Source: Oscillospiraceae bacterium (lineage in GTDB: Bacteria > Bacillota > Clostridia > Oscillospirales > Ruminococcaceae). From it: a DNA stretch of 14,674 nucleotides. The notes under the pieces were generated by a model. It saw only the letters and a list, made by a program, of their open reading frames with translations, had not been told where the DNA came from and searched no databases. Below, in pieces: positions 14,595 to 14,674 of the stretch (positions within the stretch are counted from its first letter, which is position 1; the number at the start of each line of letters is the position of its first letter). The stretch covers positions 1 to 14,674 of the forward strand of contig JAEDNF010000012.1 in NCBI GenBank assembly GCA_016302655.1. Direction: 5' to 3'. The position numbers and the translations under genes are program-made.

Positions 14595-14655
14595 ACGGCG
14601 TCGGATAAATCCGACGCCGTCAGCTTGTCGAAAAAGTATTTTTCGACAAGCTGAC
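14595..14655. repeat. Two abutting long hairpins, candidate REP/MITE-like dispersed repeat
   Basis: First hairpin: 11-bp perfect stem ACGGCGTCGGA / TCCGACGCCGT (14595-14605 and 14610-14620) with loop TAAA. Second: 17-bp perfect stem, 14619-14635 with 14639-14655, tip loop GTA, with AAAAA/TTTTT in its upper part and GACAAGCTGAC at its base. The two share bases 14619-14620. They lie beyond the pckG terminator and neither is followed by a T-tract, so they are not ordinary terminators. Perfect, long, back-to-back palindromes in a noncoding gap are typical of dispersed palindromic repeats, but copy number cannot be judged from one window. Confidence 0.55.
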
Positions 14656-14674
14656 AGACTTCGAGAAACACACG

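Noticed and set aside
1..14674. CRISPR array, prophage, insertion sequence, tRNA or rRNA
   Set aside because: No regularly spaced repeats, transposase or integrase frame, cloverleaf or rRNA-like sequence was found; the noncoding space is too small for most of these.

Overview
The window looks like a chromosomal segment from a low-to-middling G+C, strictly anaerobic gut or rumen Firmicute, most likely an Oscillospiraceae/Ruminococcus-like or [Eubacterium] siraeum-like organism. This is inferred from strong AAAGGAGG-type ribosome binding sites, sigma-A promoters with TG-extended -10 boxes, ferredoxin-dependent 2-oxoacid oxidoreductases in place of a pyruvate dehydrogenase complex, a GTP-type PEP carboxykinase, and a secreted protein with the cysteine-rich repeats common in gut Firmicutes. 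No 16S gene or other taxonomic marker is present, so the assignment is tentative.

Layout. Bases 1-2317 (minus strand) hold the N-terminal 772 codons of a secreted, glycine-rich surface protein whose 3' end lies beyond the left edge. A promoter and two ~21-bp direct repeats precede it. Bases 2458-3297 (minus) encode a ComEC-type metallo-beta-lactamase-fold hydrolase. From a divergent promoter region, a plus-strand cluster begins at 3499: a MinD/ParA-like P-loop ATPase, then a tightly packed four-subunit 2-oxoacid:ferredoxin oxidoreductase (delta, alpha, beta, gamma; overlapping or touching reading frames) ending at a clear intrinsic terminator (6795-6821). A single-gene unit follows with its own consensus promoter and terminator: the 1180-residue pyruvate:ferredoxin oxidoreductase nifJ. 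A small bacterial-PH membrane protein (minus) and an AGCS sodium:alanine symporter (plus) diverge from about 11.05 kb. The 305-bp gap 12418-12722 holds a long-stemmed RNA or terminator structure, an operator-like inverted repeat, a consensus promoter and a structured 5' leader. It is followed by GTP-dependent PEP carboxykinase (12723-14504), its terminator, and two abutting long hairpins at the right edge that look like a dispersed repeat.

How it works together. Most of the window is core anaerobic carbon metabolism around the PEP/pyruvate/2-oxoacid node. NifJ oxidises pyruvate to acetyl-CoA with reduction of ferredoxin. The Kor/Vor complex does the same with branched-chain 2-oxoacids or 2-oxoglutarate. 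PEP carboxykinase interconverts oxaloacetate and PEP. The alanine/glycine symporter can supply an amino acid one transamination from pyruvate. nifJ and the PEP carboxykinase gene show strongly polarised codon use (ATC, CTC, AAG, AAC, GCT), consistent with very high expression.

I see no phage, CRISPR array, insertion sequence, tRNA or rRNA. The least explained items are the structured RNA at 12454-12568, the direct repeats before the surface-protein promoter, the P-loop ATPase attached to the oxidoreductase operon, and the terminal double hairpin.
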